Of a DNA stretch of 64,000 nucleotides, positions 42,904 through 52,739 are shown piece after piece; within the stretch, counting starts at the first letter, position 1, and every line of letters starts with the position of its first letter. The position numbers were made by a program, and so were the translations under genes. A model generated the notes under the pieces. That model saw only the letters and a list, made by a program, of their open reading frames with translations, did no database searches and was not told where the DNA came from. The stretch is from Natranaerovirga hydrolytica (GTDB lineage: Bacteria; Bacillota; Clostridia; Lachnospirales; DSM-24629): NCBI RefSeq assembly GCF_004339095.1, contig NZ_SMGQ01000013.1, forward strand, positions 324,352 to 388,351, read 5' to 3'.

Positions 42904-44178
42904 TTAAATTAACTTTTGCAAATCATCATAAAAATTCGGGTAAGATATGCCAATACAATCGCTTCCGTTAATTGTTGTTGGGCTTATTGCCATTAATCCA
43001 GCAATGGCACAAGACATTGCAATTCGGTGATCATGATAACTCTCAACGGATGCACCTTCTAAATTTGTCACACCATTAATAATCATACCATCTGAAGTAG
43101 CAATAATATCCCCTTTCATCTTAGATAAATTATTTACCATAGCATCAATACGATTGGATTCTTTTACTTTTAATTCTTCCGCATCCTTAATAATTGTTTG
43201 ACCCTTAGCAAAGGTAGCTGCAACAGAAATAATAGGCAATTCATCTATGATATTAGGAATAATATCGCCTTCAATTGTGATGCCTTTTAATAAGCTGCTT
43301 TCTGCTAAAATATCTGCAACAGGCTCTCCATTGACCGTGCGTTGGTTTAATACTTTAATATTGGCATTCATTTTTTTATATATTTCTAGTATGCCGTTTC
43401 TAGTAGGATTAATCCCAACATTTTTAATCAGTACACTTGAATTTGGAACGATTAAAGCAGCTGTAATGATAAAAGCAGCAGAAGAAATATCACCCGGTAC
43501 AGTGATTTCTCTAGAAGATAAATTTTTAGCTGGTTTTACAGTTGTTTTTAACTCTTTAGTTGTAATCGACCCCTCAAAATACTCAAGCATAATTTCAGTG
43601 TGATTTCTAGATTGGGCGGGTTCAATAACGGTGGTGTCGCCTTTAGCATAAAGTCCAGCAAGTAAAATAGAAGATTTAACTTGGGCAGATGATACAGGTG
43701 ATTCATAGGTCACCCCATTTAATTGTTGGCCTTGTATTTTTAAAGGGGCACATCCATTTTCATTTATACTATTAATATTTGCACCCATTTGTGATAAGGG
43801 TTTAATAATTCTTCCCATAGGACGTTTTTGTATGGATTCATCTCCTGTAACAGTAGAGTCAAAAGGTTGAGCAGCTAATATGCCAGTCATTAACCTTAGG
43901 GTGGTACCGCTATTCCCAACGTCTAATATTTCTTTAGAAGGTTTAAGACCATTCAGTCCATTGCCTTCCACTTCTACAATATCATTATTTACAGTGATAT
44001 TAACGCCTAATTGTCTAAAACAGCGAATAGTAGATAAACAATCATCGCCTTGTAAAAAATTATAGATGGTACTTTTGCCTTGAGCTAACGCACCAAACAT
44101 TATTGCTCTATGAGAGATAGATTTGTCACCAGGAACAGAAATTTCTCCCTTTAATTGAGTAACTGGATTAATGATCAC
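42904..44178 (-). CDS. aroA: 3-Phosphoshikimate 1-carboxyvinyltransferase (EPSP synthase)
   Basis: This 424-residue enzyme joins shikimate-3-phosphate and phosphoenolpyruvate. The substrate motifs are all here: GDKSISHRAIMFGALAQG (shikimate site), LDVGNSGTTLRLMTGILA (PEP site, NSGTT), SAQVKSSILLAGLYA, and the late IDELPIISVAA and KVKESNRID blocks, then DHRIAMSCAIAG. The GTG at 44178 follows AGGAGGAACTATCT, and only 12 bp separate it from tyrA. In the operon hisC-aroF-tyrA-aroA it covers one step of the shared shikimate path; the other aro genes are not in this window. The LAAQPF/NSGTT region resembles class II (Bacillus-like) enzymes. Confidence 0.96.
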   Translation of the reverse strand: MIINPVTQLKGEISVPGDKSISHRAIMFGALAQGKSTIYNFLQGDDCLSTIRCFRQLGVNITVNNDIVEVEGNGLNGLKPSKEILDVGNSGTTLRLMTGILAAQPFDSTVTGDESIQKRPMGRIIKPLSQMGANINSINENGCAPLKIQGQQLNGVTYESPVSSAQVKSSILLAGLYAKGDTTVIEPAQSRNHTEIMLEYFEGSITTKELKTTVKPAKNLSSREITVPGDISSAAFIITAALIVPNSSVLIKNVGINPTRNGILEIYKKMNANIKVLNQRTVNGEPVADILAESSLLKGITIEGDIIPNIIDELPIISVAATFAKGQTIIKDAEELKVKESNRIDAMVNNLSKMKGDIIATSDGMIINGVTNLEGASVESYHDHRIAMSCAIAGLMAISPTTINGSDCIGISYPNFYDDLQKLI

Positions 44179-44190
44179 AGATAGTTCCTC

Positions 44191-45288
44191 CTAACGTTCA
44201 TAAACTGTATAGTTATACGACTTTAATATTTTTATACTCTTTAACTGACTTTCATTATTGTAGAAAATGATTTTTAATACGCCATTTTCGAATTCTCTGT
44301 TGTGAACAATACCAATATTTTTAATACTAATTTGATGCTCACTTAATAAGGTTGCGATTTTACCTATTATACCTAATTCATCTGGAATGTCAACCATAAT
44401 GGAATAAGATTTTTCAATAATACTGGTTGAAGGATCTGCAAATGAGTTTCGATAGTCATTGGCTTCATTGAAAAATTCAAAAATGGAATCGGCATCATCT
44501 TCCATAAGATTGTCTTTAAAGGTATTGAGTTGCTGAATGTAATTTGTTAAAATCTTTAAAATTTGATCTTTATTGGTTAAAGAAATTTGTTTCCATAAGT
44601 CAGGTGAAGCAGAAGCAATACGGGTAATGTCTTTAAAACCACCAGCTGCTAATTGTTTCATTAAGCCATTTTGATCTGATGATTTGACTAAATTAACTAA
44701 GCTGGACGCAACAATATGAGGAACATGGCTAATGGCAGCAGTGGCATAGTCATGTTCATTGTAATTTAAAAGAATAGGGATAGCACCAATGGCTTTAACA
44801 AAATCATTTAGTAAAGTCACTTTATCTTGAGATACTTTTTTACTAGGTGTTAATACATAATAAGCATTTTCCAATAAATAATGAGTAGATGCATTGTACC
44901 CTGATTTTTCGGATCCAGCCATAGGGTGACCACCAATGAAAATGTCTTCTATAATGGTCTTGTCAACAGTTTCATGTATATTTTGTTTGACACTACCTAC
45001 ATCGGTAATAATACTATTTGAAGAAAGGTCATTTTTAATGGTGTTTAACAGTTCATTATTATATTCTACTGGAGCACATAAAAAAATAATATCTGAGCTT
45101 AAAAATTGCTTTGTAAGCGTTGTCGTATATTCATCAATTATACCTTCATCCTTAGCTTGCTTTAAAGTTGAAACGTTTGCATCGTATGCAAATGTTTTAA
45201 TAGGGAGGTTTCTAAAACGAATGGTTTTAGCTAAAGACCCCCCTATTAATCCTAAACCAATAATGCTTATTTGGTTAATGTTATGCAT
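44191..45288 (-). CDS. tyrA: Prephenate dehydrogenase with C-terminal ACT domain
   Basis: This 365-residue NAD-dependent enzyme makes 4-hydroxyphenylpyruvate for tyrosine. The Rossmann loop is ISIIGLGLIGGSLAKTI at the very N-terminus; DVGSVKQNI, GGHPMAGSEKSGYNAS and the ISHVPHIVASSLVN block hold substrate-binding residues. The last 70 residues (SIMVDIPDELGIIGKIATLL) form an ACT domain, which in relatives mediates tyrosine inhibition. I chose ATG 45288, which overlaps the aroF stop by eight bases (ATGCATAA), because the Rossmann strand starts seven residues later; the open frame begins at 45315. Translational coupling to aroF is likely, since no strong ribosome site is seen. Confidence 0.93.
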   Translation of the reverse strand: MHNINQISIIGLGLIGGSLAKTIRFRNLPIKTFAYDANVSTLKQAKDEGIIDEYTTTLTKQFLSSDIIFLCAPVEYNNELLNTIKNDLSSNSIITDVGSVKQNIHETVDKTIIEDIFIGGHPMAGSEKSGYNASTHYLLENAYYVLTPSKKVSQDKVTLLNDFVKAIGAIPILLNYNEHDYATAAISHVPHIVASSLVNLVKSSDQNGLMKQLAAGGFKDITRIASASPDLWKQISLTNKDQILKILTNYIQQLNTFKDNLMEDDADSIFEFFNEANDYRNSFADPSTSIIEKSYSIMVDIPDELGIIGKIATLLSEHQISIKNIGIVHNREFENGVLKIIFYNNESQLKSIKILKSYNYTVYER

Positions 45289-46300
45289 TAATTTTTTTGC
45301 CTGATAATTCGGCATACGGTTTTAATTCTTGACATACAGATTCAAATGTTTCAAAAGTTAATGATTGAGGACCATCAGATAAAGCTTTAGCAGGATTTGG
45401 ATGAACTTCAATCATAAGGCCGTCTGCACCAGCGGCAATAGCAGCTTTAGATAAAGGTAAAACATAATCTCTTACACCAGTTGCATGACTTGGGTCAATG
45501 ATGATTGGTAAATGACTCTTCTCTTTAATAACAGGTATTGCACTTAAATCTAAAGTGTTTCTCGTAGCTGTTTCAAAGGTTCTAATGCCTCTTTCACAAA
45601 GAATAACATTTGGATTACCTTCACTCATAATATATTCAGCAGCGTTTAACCACTCATCTATGGTAGCAGACAATCCTCTTTTTAATAAAACAGGTAAATT
45701 TGTTTTACCAGCTTCTTTTAATAAATAAAAGTTTTGCATATTTCTAGCACCAATTTGTAACATATCTACATATTTAACAGCTGTTTCAACGGCTGCTAAG
45801 CTGGTTACTTCGCAAACAACTGGCAACCCAGTCTCTTCACGAGCTTTTGCCATGAATTGTAACCCTTCAACTTCTAAACCTTGAAAAGAATAAGGTGATG
45901 TTCTTGGTTTATAAGCACCGCCACGTAATATAGTTGCACCAGCTTTTTTAATAGCATGAGCAGTGGCTAATAATTGTTCTTCGCTTTCTATAGCACAAGG
46001 ACCAGACATTATAGAAAGATCAGTTCCACCAATGGTTGTGTTCCCAACTTGGATAACAGAAGGCTCAGGATGGAATTTTTTGTTAGACAGTTTATAAGAC
46101 TCTGTTATGGGAACGATTTTTTCTACACCATCAATAAGTTCAAGATTAGCATCACTTAATTTTGTTTTATCTCCAATAACACCAATAATAGTTGTTTGAT
46201 CACCTTTTGAAAGATTGGTTTGTAAACCAAATTGTTCTATGGTATTAATGACTTGTTTAATAGATTCGTCTTTTGCTTTTGGTTCCATTACGATTATCAT
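45281..46300 (-). CDS. aroF: 3-Deoxy-7-phosphoheptulonate (DAHP) synthase, class I-beta type
   Basis: This 339-residue enzyme condenses PEP and erythrose-4-phosphate, the first shikimate-path reaction. An N-terminal ferredoxin-like domain (about 1-70, IIVMEPKAKDESIKQVI) precedes the barrel, as in Thermotoga-type enzymes where it mediates Phe/Tyr inhibition. The barrel shows MSGPCAIESEEQ, LRGGAYKPRTSPYSFQG, the LQIGARNMQNFYLL block, LLKRGLSATIDEW, ILCERGIRTFE, and IDPSHATGVRDYV with metal His. AAGGAGAGATCGT precedes the ATG. The end overlaps tyrA. Feedback control through the N-terminal domain is inferred from family knowledge. Confidence 0.95.
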   Translation of the reverse strand: MIIVMEPKAKDESIKQVINTIEQFGLQTNLSKGDQTTIIGVIGDKTKLSDANLELIDGVEKIVPITESYKLSNKKFHPEPSVIQVGNTTIGGTDLSIMSGPCAIESEEQLLATAHAIKKAGATILRGGAYKPRTSPYSFQGLEVEGLQFMAKAREETGLPVVCEVTSLAAVETAVKYVDMLQIGARNMQNFYLLKEAGKTNLPVLLKRGLSATIDEWLNAAEYIMSEGNPNVILCERGIRTFETATRNTLDLSAIPVIKEKSHLPIIIDPSHATGVRDYVLPLSKAAIAAGADGLMIEVHPNPAKALSDGPQSLTFETFESVCQELKPYAELSGKKINA

Positions 46301-46327
46301 ACGATCTCTCCTTCGAATTTATATACT

Positions 46328-47413
46328 TTAATTTAAAATATCTGTTAATTTTTCAAAAAATAATGCCATTTGTTCTTGAGTACCTAGAGTCACTCTAAGC
46401 CAACCTTCAAGTCCAAGAAAACATCCTGGTCTAACTATAATGCCTTTAGATTGTAGCTGTTGAAAGACTTCTAAAGTATCAACACCAATGTGAATCATTA
46501 TAAAATTCCCAAATGTAGGGATGTAATCCAAACCTAATGCATCGCATTTTTCATAGGTCCATTCTTTAATGGTAGTGTTTAATTCAATGGATTGCTTTAA
46601 AAAATCTTTATCTTTTAAACTGGCAAGAGCAGCATTTTGTGCTAAGGTGGTTACATTAAAAGGGCCTCTCACTCGATTTAACAATTCAATAATGGATTCT
46701 TTGGCAATACCATATCCAACCCTTAATGAAGCCAAGCCATAAGCTTTGGAAAAGGTTTTTAAGATGATTAAGTTTGGATAATCTTTCAGGATAGAAAGGG
46801 TATCAGGGAAAATATCATCTGTAATATATTCAGAATAAGCTTCATCCATTACGACTAGAATGTTCTTAGGTACTTTCTTTAAAAAATCAAGTTGTTCTTC
46901 TTTTGTAATAATTGTACCTGTTGGGTTATTAGGGTTGGCTATAAAGATAACTTTAGTTTTATCCGTAATAGCATTTACAATGCCATTTAAGTCAAAAGTA
47001 TAATTTTTTAAAGGGACTTCTATTATATGCCCTCCCATTAATTTTACAGCTGAAGCATAACGAGGAAAACTTGGTGTACAAGTAATGGCCTCATCACCTT
47101 CGCCAACATATACTTGTGTAATAAAGGTAATGATTTCATCTGAGCCAGCGCCAAAAATCAATTGTTCTTCTGTTACATTCAGCTCTTTAGACAAAGCTTT
47201 TCGTAAGTATGATGCATTACCATCGGGGTAAATACCTACTTCATCAAGAGCATTTACAATAGCTTCTTTAGCTTTATCAGAGCATCCTAATGGATTTTCA
47301 TTAGATGCTAATTTTATAACCTGGCTTAAGCCATATTCTTGTTTTACATCATTAATAGGCTTTCCAGGGATATAAGGTCTTAAAGATTCAATAGATTGTC
47401 TACAGTTTATCAT
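46328..47413 (-). CDS. hisC: Histidinol-phosphate/aromatic aminotransferase
   Basis: This 361-residue PLP enzyme of class I/II aminotransferases has the HisC pattern: IKLASNENPLGCS, IYPDGNASYLRKALS, GAGSDEIITFI, NPNNPTGTI, MDEAYSEY and the PLP-lysine block KTFSKAYGLASLRVGY, ending with RPGCFLGLEGWLRVTLGT. HisC-type enzymes often transaminate prephenate-derived keto acids, and placement as first gene of hisC-aroF-tyrA-aroA argues for tyrosine or phenylalanine synthesis here rather than histidine. The ATG follows AAGGAAAGG. A minus-strand promoter lies at 47504-47532. Confidence 0.9.
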   Translation of the reverse strand: MINCRQSIESLRPYIPGKPINDVKQEYGLSQVIKLASNENPLGCSDKAKEAIVNALDEVGIYPDGNASYLRKALSKELNVTEEQLIFGAGSDEIITFITQVYVGEGDEAITCTPSFPRYASAVKLMGGHIIEVPLKNYTFDLNGIVNAITDKTKVIFIANPNNPTGTIITKEEQLDFLKKVPKNILVVMDEAYSEYITDDIFPDTLSILKDYPNLIILKTFSKAYGLASLRVGYGIAKESIIELLNRVRGPFNVTTLAQNAALASLKDKDFLKQSIELNTTIKEWTYEKCDALGLDYIPTFGNFIMIHIGVDTLEVFQQLQSKGIIVRPGCFLGLEGWLRVTLGTQEQMALFFEKLTDILN

Positions 47414-47503
47414 AATACAAATTCCTTTCCTTATATAATATATAATGCATCATTACATTCAATAATGGGTCATTAAAATATAAAACTAAAATGAGTTGTT
47501 ACT

Positions 47504-47532
47504 ATTGTACACTTATAAAAAAAACAAGTCAA
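47504..47532 (-). promoter_or_regulatory. Promoter of the hisC-aroF-tyrA-aroA operon
   Basis: Read on the minus strand: TTGACT (47527-47532), a 17-bp spacer and TACAAT (47504-47509). The leader is about 85 nt. No T-box is present, so regulation by attenuation through tRNA is not indicated. Confidence 0.82.
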
Positions 47533-47636
47533 TACTATACCGCTTTAAAGTGAAAAAATGTCAGTTGAATTCAATGTATAAACCACATAAATAATAATAA
47601 TACTATAAATAATATTAAACAATTATAACAAAAGAG

Positions 47637-47665
47637 TTGATGAATAACTATCTTTTTAGTACAAT
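47637..47665 (+). promoter_or_regulatory. Promoter of the EF-G paralogue
   Basis: TTGATG (47637-47642), a 17-bp spacer and TACAAT (47660-47665), divergent from the aro promoter. The leader of about 210 nt holds no structure I can support, and the space between the divergent promoters is plain AT-rich DNA. Confidence 0.7.
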
Positions 47666-47881
47666 ATAAATATAAAAATACAAGTATTTAACAGCTACAA
47701 TTAATTTTATTATATATAAATGACAAATAATACACTTCTTTTCACTGCTACATAATCTAACTAACCAATGTCACTCTAGACAACTAGAAATTTTTACAAA
47801 AACCAAATGTACTGCCAAAAAAGTAGATAAAAAAATGATTATATATTTTATATCTAAAAAAAAGTATTGGAGGAAATAATT

Positions 47882-49957
47882 ATGAAAAGTTATTCTTCAG
47901 GAAAAATACGTAATATTGCAGTATTAGGACATGGTGGTTCAGGAAAAACAAATCTAGTGGAAGCGATGGCTTTCTTATCAGGTGCCACAAAACGTCAAGG
48001 CAAAGTCTATGAAGGCAATACCATAAGTGATTTTGATGATGAGGAAATTAAAAGAAAAATATCTATGGCGACTTCTGTTGTTCCAGTAGAATGGGAGAAT
48101 CATAAAATCAACCTATTAGATACACCAGGGTATTTTGATTTTGCAGGAGAAGTAAAAGAAGCTATAAGAGTAGCTGATTCGGCTCTAATTGTTATTTCAG
48201 GGAGAACCGGTGTTGCAGTGGGCACTGAAAAATCTTGGGAACATGCTGAGGAAAGGCAACTTCCTAAGATGTTTTTTGTAACAGATATGGACGATGAACA
48301 AGCAAATTTATATGATATTTTAAATGATTTAAAAGAATTGTATGGTAAACGAATTGCGCCTTTTCAAGTGCCAATAAGAGAGAATGGTGAGTTTGTCGGT
48401 TTTGTAAATGTTATAAAAATGGAAGGTAGGAAATTTGTAAAAGATCATATTGAAACATGCGAAATTCCAGAGACTTTAAAAGAGGAAATTGAACCCATAA
48501 GAGAAATGATTCTTGAAGCAGTCGCTGAAAGAAGCGAAGAACTTATGGAAAAATATTTTATGCAAGAAGAATTTACTTTGGAAGAAATACAAAATGCATT
48601 ACATGAAGGTGTAATAGAAGGTGAAGTTATACCAGTATTATGTGGATCGGGTAAACACAACATTGGTATTCAAGTGCTTTTGAATTCTATTGTAAAATAT
48701 ATGCCATCTCCAACTGAAGAACATGCAACTCTTTTGGCTAAAGACATAGATTCCCAAGAATTAATTAATATAAAATGTAGTGAAGACGAAACATTATCTG
48801 CCTTGGTTTTTAAAACCATAATAGATCCTTATATAGGGAAAATATCATTGTTTAGAGTGTATTCAGGTATTTTAAAATCCGATGCTACTTTATATAATTC
48901 AAATCAAGAAACAACAGAAAAAATAAATCATCTCTATTGTTTAAGAGGAAAACAACAAATAGAAGTGAAAGAAATTAAAGCAGGAGACATTGGGGCAGTG
49001 ACCAAGTTAAGTGCTACTTACACAGGAGATACTTTATGCAATAAAGAGCGGCCTATTGAATTAGAAGGTATTCAGTATCCTGAATCTCTAAGTGTTATGG
49101 CCATAAGACCTAAAAACAAAGGAGATGAAGATAAGATTTCTTCTGGCTTACAAAAACTTATAGAAGAAGATCCTACTATAAAAGTAGAAATAGATTCAGC
49201 CAATCACCAAGAATTAATATATGGTTTAGGAGAACAGCATTTAGAAGTAGTAGTTAGCAAATTACAAAGCAAGTTTAATGTAGAAGTGGAGTTATACAAA
49301 CCCAAAGTTCCTTATAAAGAAACCATTAAAGGAAAAATTAAAATTCAAGGCAAACATAAAAAACAATCAGGTGGACATGGACAGTATGGAGACGTTATTA
49401 TTGAATTTGAACCCCTAACAGATTTAAATAGGGCGTATGAATTTGAAGAAAAGATATTTGGTGGAGCCGTGCCTAAAAATTTCTTTCCAGCAGTTGAAAA
49501 AGGATTAGAAGAGTCTGTTCAAAAAGGCGTATTAGCAGGTTATCCAGTGGTTGGATTAAAAGCAACTTTAGTAGATGGGAGTTACCATCCAGTAGATTCT
49601 TCTGAAATGGCCTTTAAAATTGCAACAACCATTGCTTTTAAAAAAGGTGTTCAAGAAGCCAATCCAATATTATTAGAACCTATTGTAAGCGTTAGAGTTC
49701 TTATTCCTAATGATTATATGGGAGACATTATTGGAGATCTTAACAAAAGACGTGGCCGTGTTTTAGGTATGGTACCTTTAGATGGCAAACAAGAAATACA
49801 AGCAGAAGTACCTATGTCAGAAATGTTTGGGTATACAACGGACTTAAGGTCAATGACACAAGGAAGGGGTACGTTTACAATGAAGATTGAGAGGTATGAA
49901 CAAGTACCTTCAGAATTACAAAATAAAGTTATTGAAGAAAGTAAAAAAGAAGCATAA
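47882..49957 (+). CDS. Elongation factor G paralogue (EF-G2/EF-G-like translational GTPase)
   Basis: This 691-residue protein has all five EF-G domains. The G domain begins IAVLGHGGSGKTNLVEA (G1), with DTPGYFDF (G3), but the G4 motif reads VTDMDDE where canonical EF-G has NKMD, and the G1 loop is GHGGSGKT, not AHIDAGKT. These are marks of the EF-G2/EF-G-like clade, whose GTPase and ribosome roles differ from translocase EF-G and are not well defined. Domain IV has the GGHGQYGDV loop and domain V LNKRRGRVLGMVP. The start is ATG 47882 behind TTGGAGGAAATAATT; the frame opens five codons earlier. It is not in a str operon. Confidence 0.88.
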   Translation: MKSYSSGKIRNIAVLGHGGSGKTNLVEAMAFLSGATKRQGKVYEGNTISDFDDEEIKRKISMATSVVPVEWENHKINLLDTPGYFDFAGEVKEAIRVADSALIVISGRTGVAVGTEKSWEHAEERQLPKMFFVTDMDDEQANLYDILNDLKELYGKRIAPFQVPIRENGEFVGFVNVIKMEGRKFVKDHIETCEIPETLKEEIEPIREMILEAVAERSEELMEKYFMQEEFTLEEIQNALHEGVIEGEVIPVLCGSGKHNIGIQVLLNSIVKYMPSPTEEHATLLAKDIDSQELINIKCSEDETLSALVFKTIIDPYIGKISLFRVYSGILKSDATLYNSNQETTEKINHLYCLRGKQQIEVKEIKAGDIGAVTKLSATYTGDTLCNKERPIELEGIQYPESLSVMAIRPKNKGDEDKISSGLQKLIEEDPTIKVEIDSANHQELIYGLGEQHLEVVVSKLQSKFNVEVELYKPKVPYKETIKGKIKIQGKHKKQSGGHGQYGDVIIEFEPLTDLNRAYEFEEKIFGGAVPKNFFPAVEKGLEESVQKGVLAGYPVVGLKATLVDGSYHPVDSSEMAFKIATTIAFKKGVQEANPILLEPIVSVRVLIPNDYMGDIIGDLNKRRGRVLGMVPLDGKQEIQAEVPMSEMFGYTTDLRSMTQGRGTFTMKIERYEQVPSELQNKVIEESKKEA

Positions 49958-49964
49958 CTTCATC

Positions 49965-49993
49965 TTGACCCTAATAAATGAATATGATAGAAT
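49965..49993 (+). promoter_or_regulatory. leuS promoter
   Basis: TTGACC (49965-49970), a 17-bp spacer and TAGAAT (49988-49993), immediately after the EF-G-like gene. The start near 50000 is just upstream of the T-box leader. Confidence 0.75.
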
Positions 49994-50010
49994 ACTTTTA
50001 GTTTGTATAT

Positions 50011-50256
50011 AGAAAAAACTGTGAAAAGGAGTAGTAAACAGTCATTGTTTTTAGAGAGCTGTTGGTTGGTGAAAAACAGTATCAATACCTGTTGAACTCG
50101 CCTGGGAGTTCCTTAGTTGAAATGACAGTAGACTAAGGCGGTAACTTGCCGTTATAAGTTTAAGCGTATTCTGTTATAAGTTTACAGAATAAATTAGAGT
50201 GGTAACGCGGAAAGTAGCTTTTCGTCTCTAGAGATAGAGACGAAAAGCTTTTTTAT
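50011..50256 (+). promoter_or_regulatory. Leu T-box leader with terminator
   Basis: The T-box sequence AGAGTGGTAACGCGG is at 50196-50210. Stem I contains AGAGAGCTGTTGGTTGGTGA, the classical conserved element, and the specifier loop holds CTC at 50097-50099 (GAACTCGCC), a leucine codon, matching leuS downstream. The terminator pairs AGCTTTTCGTCTCT (50216-50229) with AGAGACGAAAAGCT (50236-50249), followed by TTTTT. Confidence 0.95.
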
Positions 50257-50317
50257 TTCAATTTTATGAGAAAAGAATAAAAAAATAAATATCATCAATT
50301 CAGGAGGTTAATTACTT

Positions 50318-52732
50318 ATGAGTCATACTTACAATTATAAAGAAATAGAGCAAAAATGGCGCAAAAAATGGGAAGAAAACCCTGTTAATGTAGAAACAGA
50401 AGAAAAAGAAAAATATTATTGTTTGGATATGTTTCCTTACCCATCAGGCAGTGGGTTGCATGTTGGACATTGGAGAGGCTATGTATTAAGTGATGTTTGG
50501 AGTCGATACAAGATGCTTCAAGGGTATTATGTGCTTCATCCAATGGGATGGGATGCCTTTGGATTACCAGCAGAGAATTATGCTATATCTCAAGGGGTAC
50601 ACCCAGCAAAAGCAACAGCAGAAAATGTTGAGAATTTCAAGAGACAATTAAAAGAAATCAGTGCCATTTATGACTGGGATAAAGAAATTAATACAACGGA
50701 TCCAGAGTATTACAAATGGACGCAATGGATATTTGTAAAAATGTTTAAAGAAGGCTTAGCATATGAAAAAGAAATGCCAATTAACTGGTGTCCAGATTGT
50801 AAAACAGGTCTTGCAAATGAAGAAGTGGTTAACGGAGAATGTGAGCGATGTGGTTCAAGTGTTACAAAGAAAAATTTAAGACAATGGATGTTAAAAATAA
50901 CAGCTTATGCTGAAAGATTATTAGAAGACTTAGAAGGTCTAGAGTGGCCAGAAAAAGTAAAAAAAATGCAATCGGATTGGATTGGAAAAAGTTATGGTGC
51001 AGAAATTGACTTTAATGTTGTAGACAGTGAAGAAAAGATAAAAGTCTTTACAACAAGACCAGATACTTTATTTGGTGCAACGTTTATGGTATTAGCTCCA
51101 GAACATCAATTGGTAAGTGAAATTACAACAAATGCTCAAAAAGAAGAAGTAGAAGATTATGTTTACAAAGCATCATTAAAATCTTCAGTGGATAGAATGC
51201 AAGACAAAGAAAAAACAGGTGTTTTTACAGGAAGTTATGTTGTTAATCCTTTAAATGGAGAAAAATTACCAATATGGGTGTCCGATTATGTATTAGCAGA
51301 TTATGGTACAGGTGCCATTATGTGTGTACCTGCTCACGATGAAAGAGACTTTGATTTTGCTAAAAAGTTTGATATTGCAATTGTACAAGTTATTGCAAAA
51401 GAAGAATCAGATGTTAATAAGGTATTAGAAGAAGCCTATACAGAAGATGGTATTATGATTAATTCAGGTGTTTTTGATGGTATGCAAGCAACAAAAGCAA
51501 AAGAAGCGATTATTACTTATCTAGAAGAACACAACATTGGCAATAGAACAACCAATTATAAATTAAGAGATTGGGTATTTTCAAGACAAAGGTATTGGGG
51601 AGAACCTATTCCAATAATACATTGTGATGATTGTGGTGCTGTTGCAGTACCAGAAAATGAATTGCCAGTAGAATTACCAAATGTAGAGTCTTATGAACCA
51701 ACAGGAACAGGCGAATCACCATTAGCAGCTATAGATGAATGGGTTAATACAACTTGCCCAACTTGTGGTAAAAGTGCAAAAAGAGAGACCAATACAATGC
51801 CACAGTGGGCAGGATCTTCTTGGTACTTCCTTAGATATGTAGATGTTAATAATACAGAAGAATTGGTTTCAAAAGAAAAAGCAAAAGAATGGTTACCAGT
51901 AGATATGTATGTTGGTGGCATTGAACATGCGGTACTTCATTTGTTATATGCAAGATTTTATACAAAATTTTTAAATGATATTGGTGTTGTTGACTTTGCT
52001 GAACCTTTTAAAAGACTATTCAATCAAGGGATGATTTGTAAAGATGGTGCAAAAATGAGTAAATCAAAAGGCAATGTTGTATCGCCGGATGAACTGGTAA
52101 ATGATTATGGATGTGACTCATTAAGACTTTATGAATTATTTGTTGGTCCACCTGAATTAGATTCTGAGTGGGATGATAGAGGTATTGATGGTGTACATCG
52201 ATTTATCAATCGTTTTTGGAACATTATAGTAGATAGCAAAGATAAAGAGATAGAGGCAACAAAAGAAATGGAAAAAATCAAACATAAAATGATTTATGAA
52301 ATCACACATCGTATTAATAGCTTTAGTTTAAACACAGTTGTTAGTGGTTTTATGGAATATACCAATAAACTAATAGATGTAGCAAAAACAACAGGTGGAA
52401 TAGATAAAGACACAGCCAATACAATGATTGTATTAATGGCACCGTTTGCACCACATATTGCGGAAGAATTATGGGAACAGCAAGGCAATACAAACAGTGT
52501 ATTTGATAATTCTTGGCCAGAATATGACGAAGAAAAAATGAAAGACGATACAGTTCAAATGCCAGTACAACTCAATGGTAAAGTAAGAGCCACTATTGAA
52601 ATTGATGTTAAAGAAGATAAAGAGTCGGTGCTAAAAAAAGCAAGAGAATCTGTAGAAAATAAATTAGATGGGAAATCCATTGTCAAAGAAATATATGTAC
52701 CCAGCAAAATTATTAATTTAGTAGTAAAATAA
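50318..52732 (+). CDS. leuS: Leucyl-tRNA synthetase
   Basis: This 804-residue class Ia synthetase shows the HIGH motif as PSGSGLHVGHWRGY, the zinc-type insert CPDCKTGLANEEVVNGECERC (ends CPDCKTG and CERC), the CP1 editing domain with TTRPDTLFGATFMVLAPEH (ends TTRPDT and LAPEH) and the Asp-rich GTGAIMCVPAHDERDFDF block, and KMSKSKGNVVSPDE as the KMSKS loop. The C-terminal anticodon domain ends PSKIINLVVK. The bacterial short form fits. It stands alone under the Leu T-box; AGGAGGTTAATTACTT precedes the ATG. Confidence 0.97.
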   Translation: MSHTYNYKEIEQKWRKKWEENPVNVETEEKEKYYCLDMFPYPSGSGLHVGHWRGYVLSDVWSRYKMLQGYYVLHPMGWDAFGLPAENYAISQGVHPAKATAENVENFKRQLKEISAIYDWDKEINTTDPEYYKWTQWIFVKMFKEGLAYEKEMPINWCPDCKTGLANEEVVNGECERCGSSVTKKNLRQWMLKITAYAERLLEDLEGLEWPEKVKKMQSDWIGKSYGAEIDFNVVDSEEKIKVFTTRPDTLFGATFMVLAPEHQLVSEITTNAQKEEVEDYVYKASLKSSVDRMQDKEKTGVFTGSYVVNPLNGEKLPIWVSDYVLADYGTGAIMCVPAHDERDFDFAKKFDIAIVQVIAKEESDVNKVLEEAYTEDGIMINSGVFDGMQATKAKEAIITYLEEHNIGNRTTNYKLRDWVFSRQRYWGEPIPIIHCDDCGAVAVPENELPVELPNVESYEPTGTGESPLAAIDEWVNTTCPTCGKSAKRETNTMPQWAGSSWYFLRYVDVNNTEELVSKEKAKEWLPVDMYVGGIEHAVLHLLYARFYTKFLNDIGVVDFAEPFKRLFNQGMICKDGAKMSKSKGNVVSPDELVNDYGCDSLRLYELFVGPPELDSEWDDRGIDGVHRFINRFWNIIVDSKDKEIEATKEMEKIKHKMIYEITHRINSFSLNTVVSGFMEYTNKLIDVAKTTGGIDKDTANTMIVLMAPFAPHIAEELWEQQGNTNSVFDNSWPEYDEEKMKDDTVQMPVQLNGKVRATIEIDVKEDKESVLKKARESVENKLDGKSIVKEIYVPSKIINLVVK

Positions 52733-52739
52733 ATATAAT

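Noticed and set aside
47414-47881. Possible T-box or riboswitch before the aro operon or EF-G gene
   Set aside because: No T-box sequence, specifier loop or known aptamer core is present on either strand; only two divergent promoters are supported.
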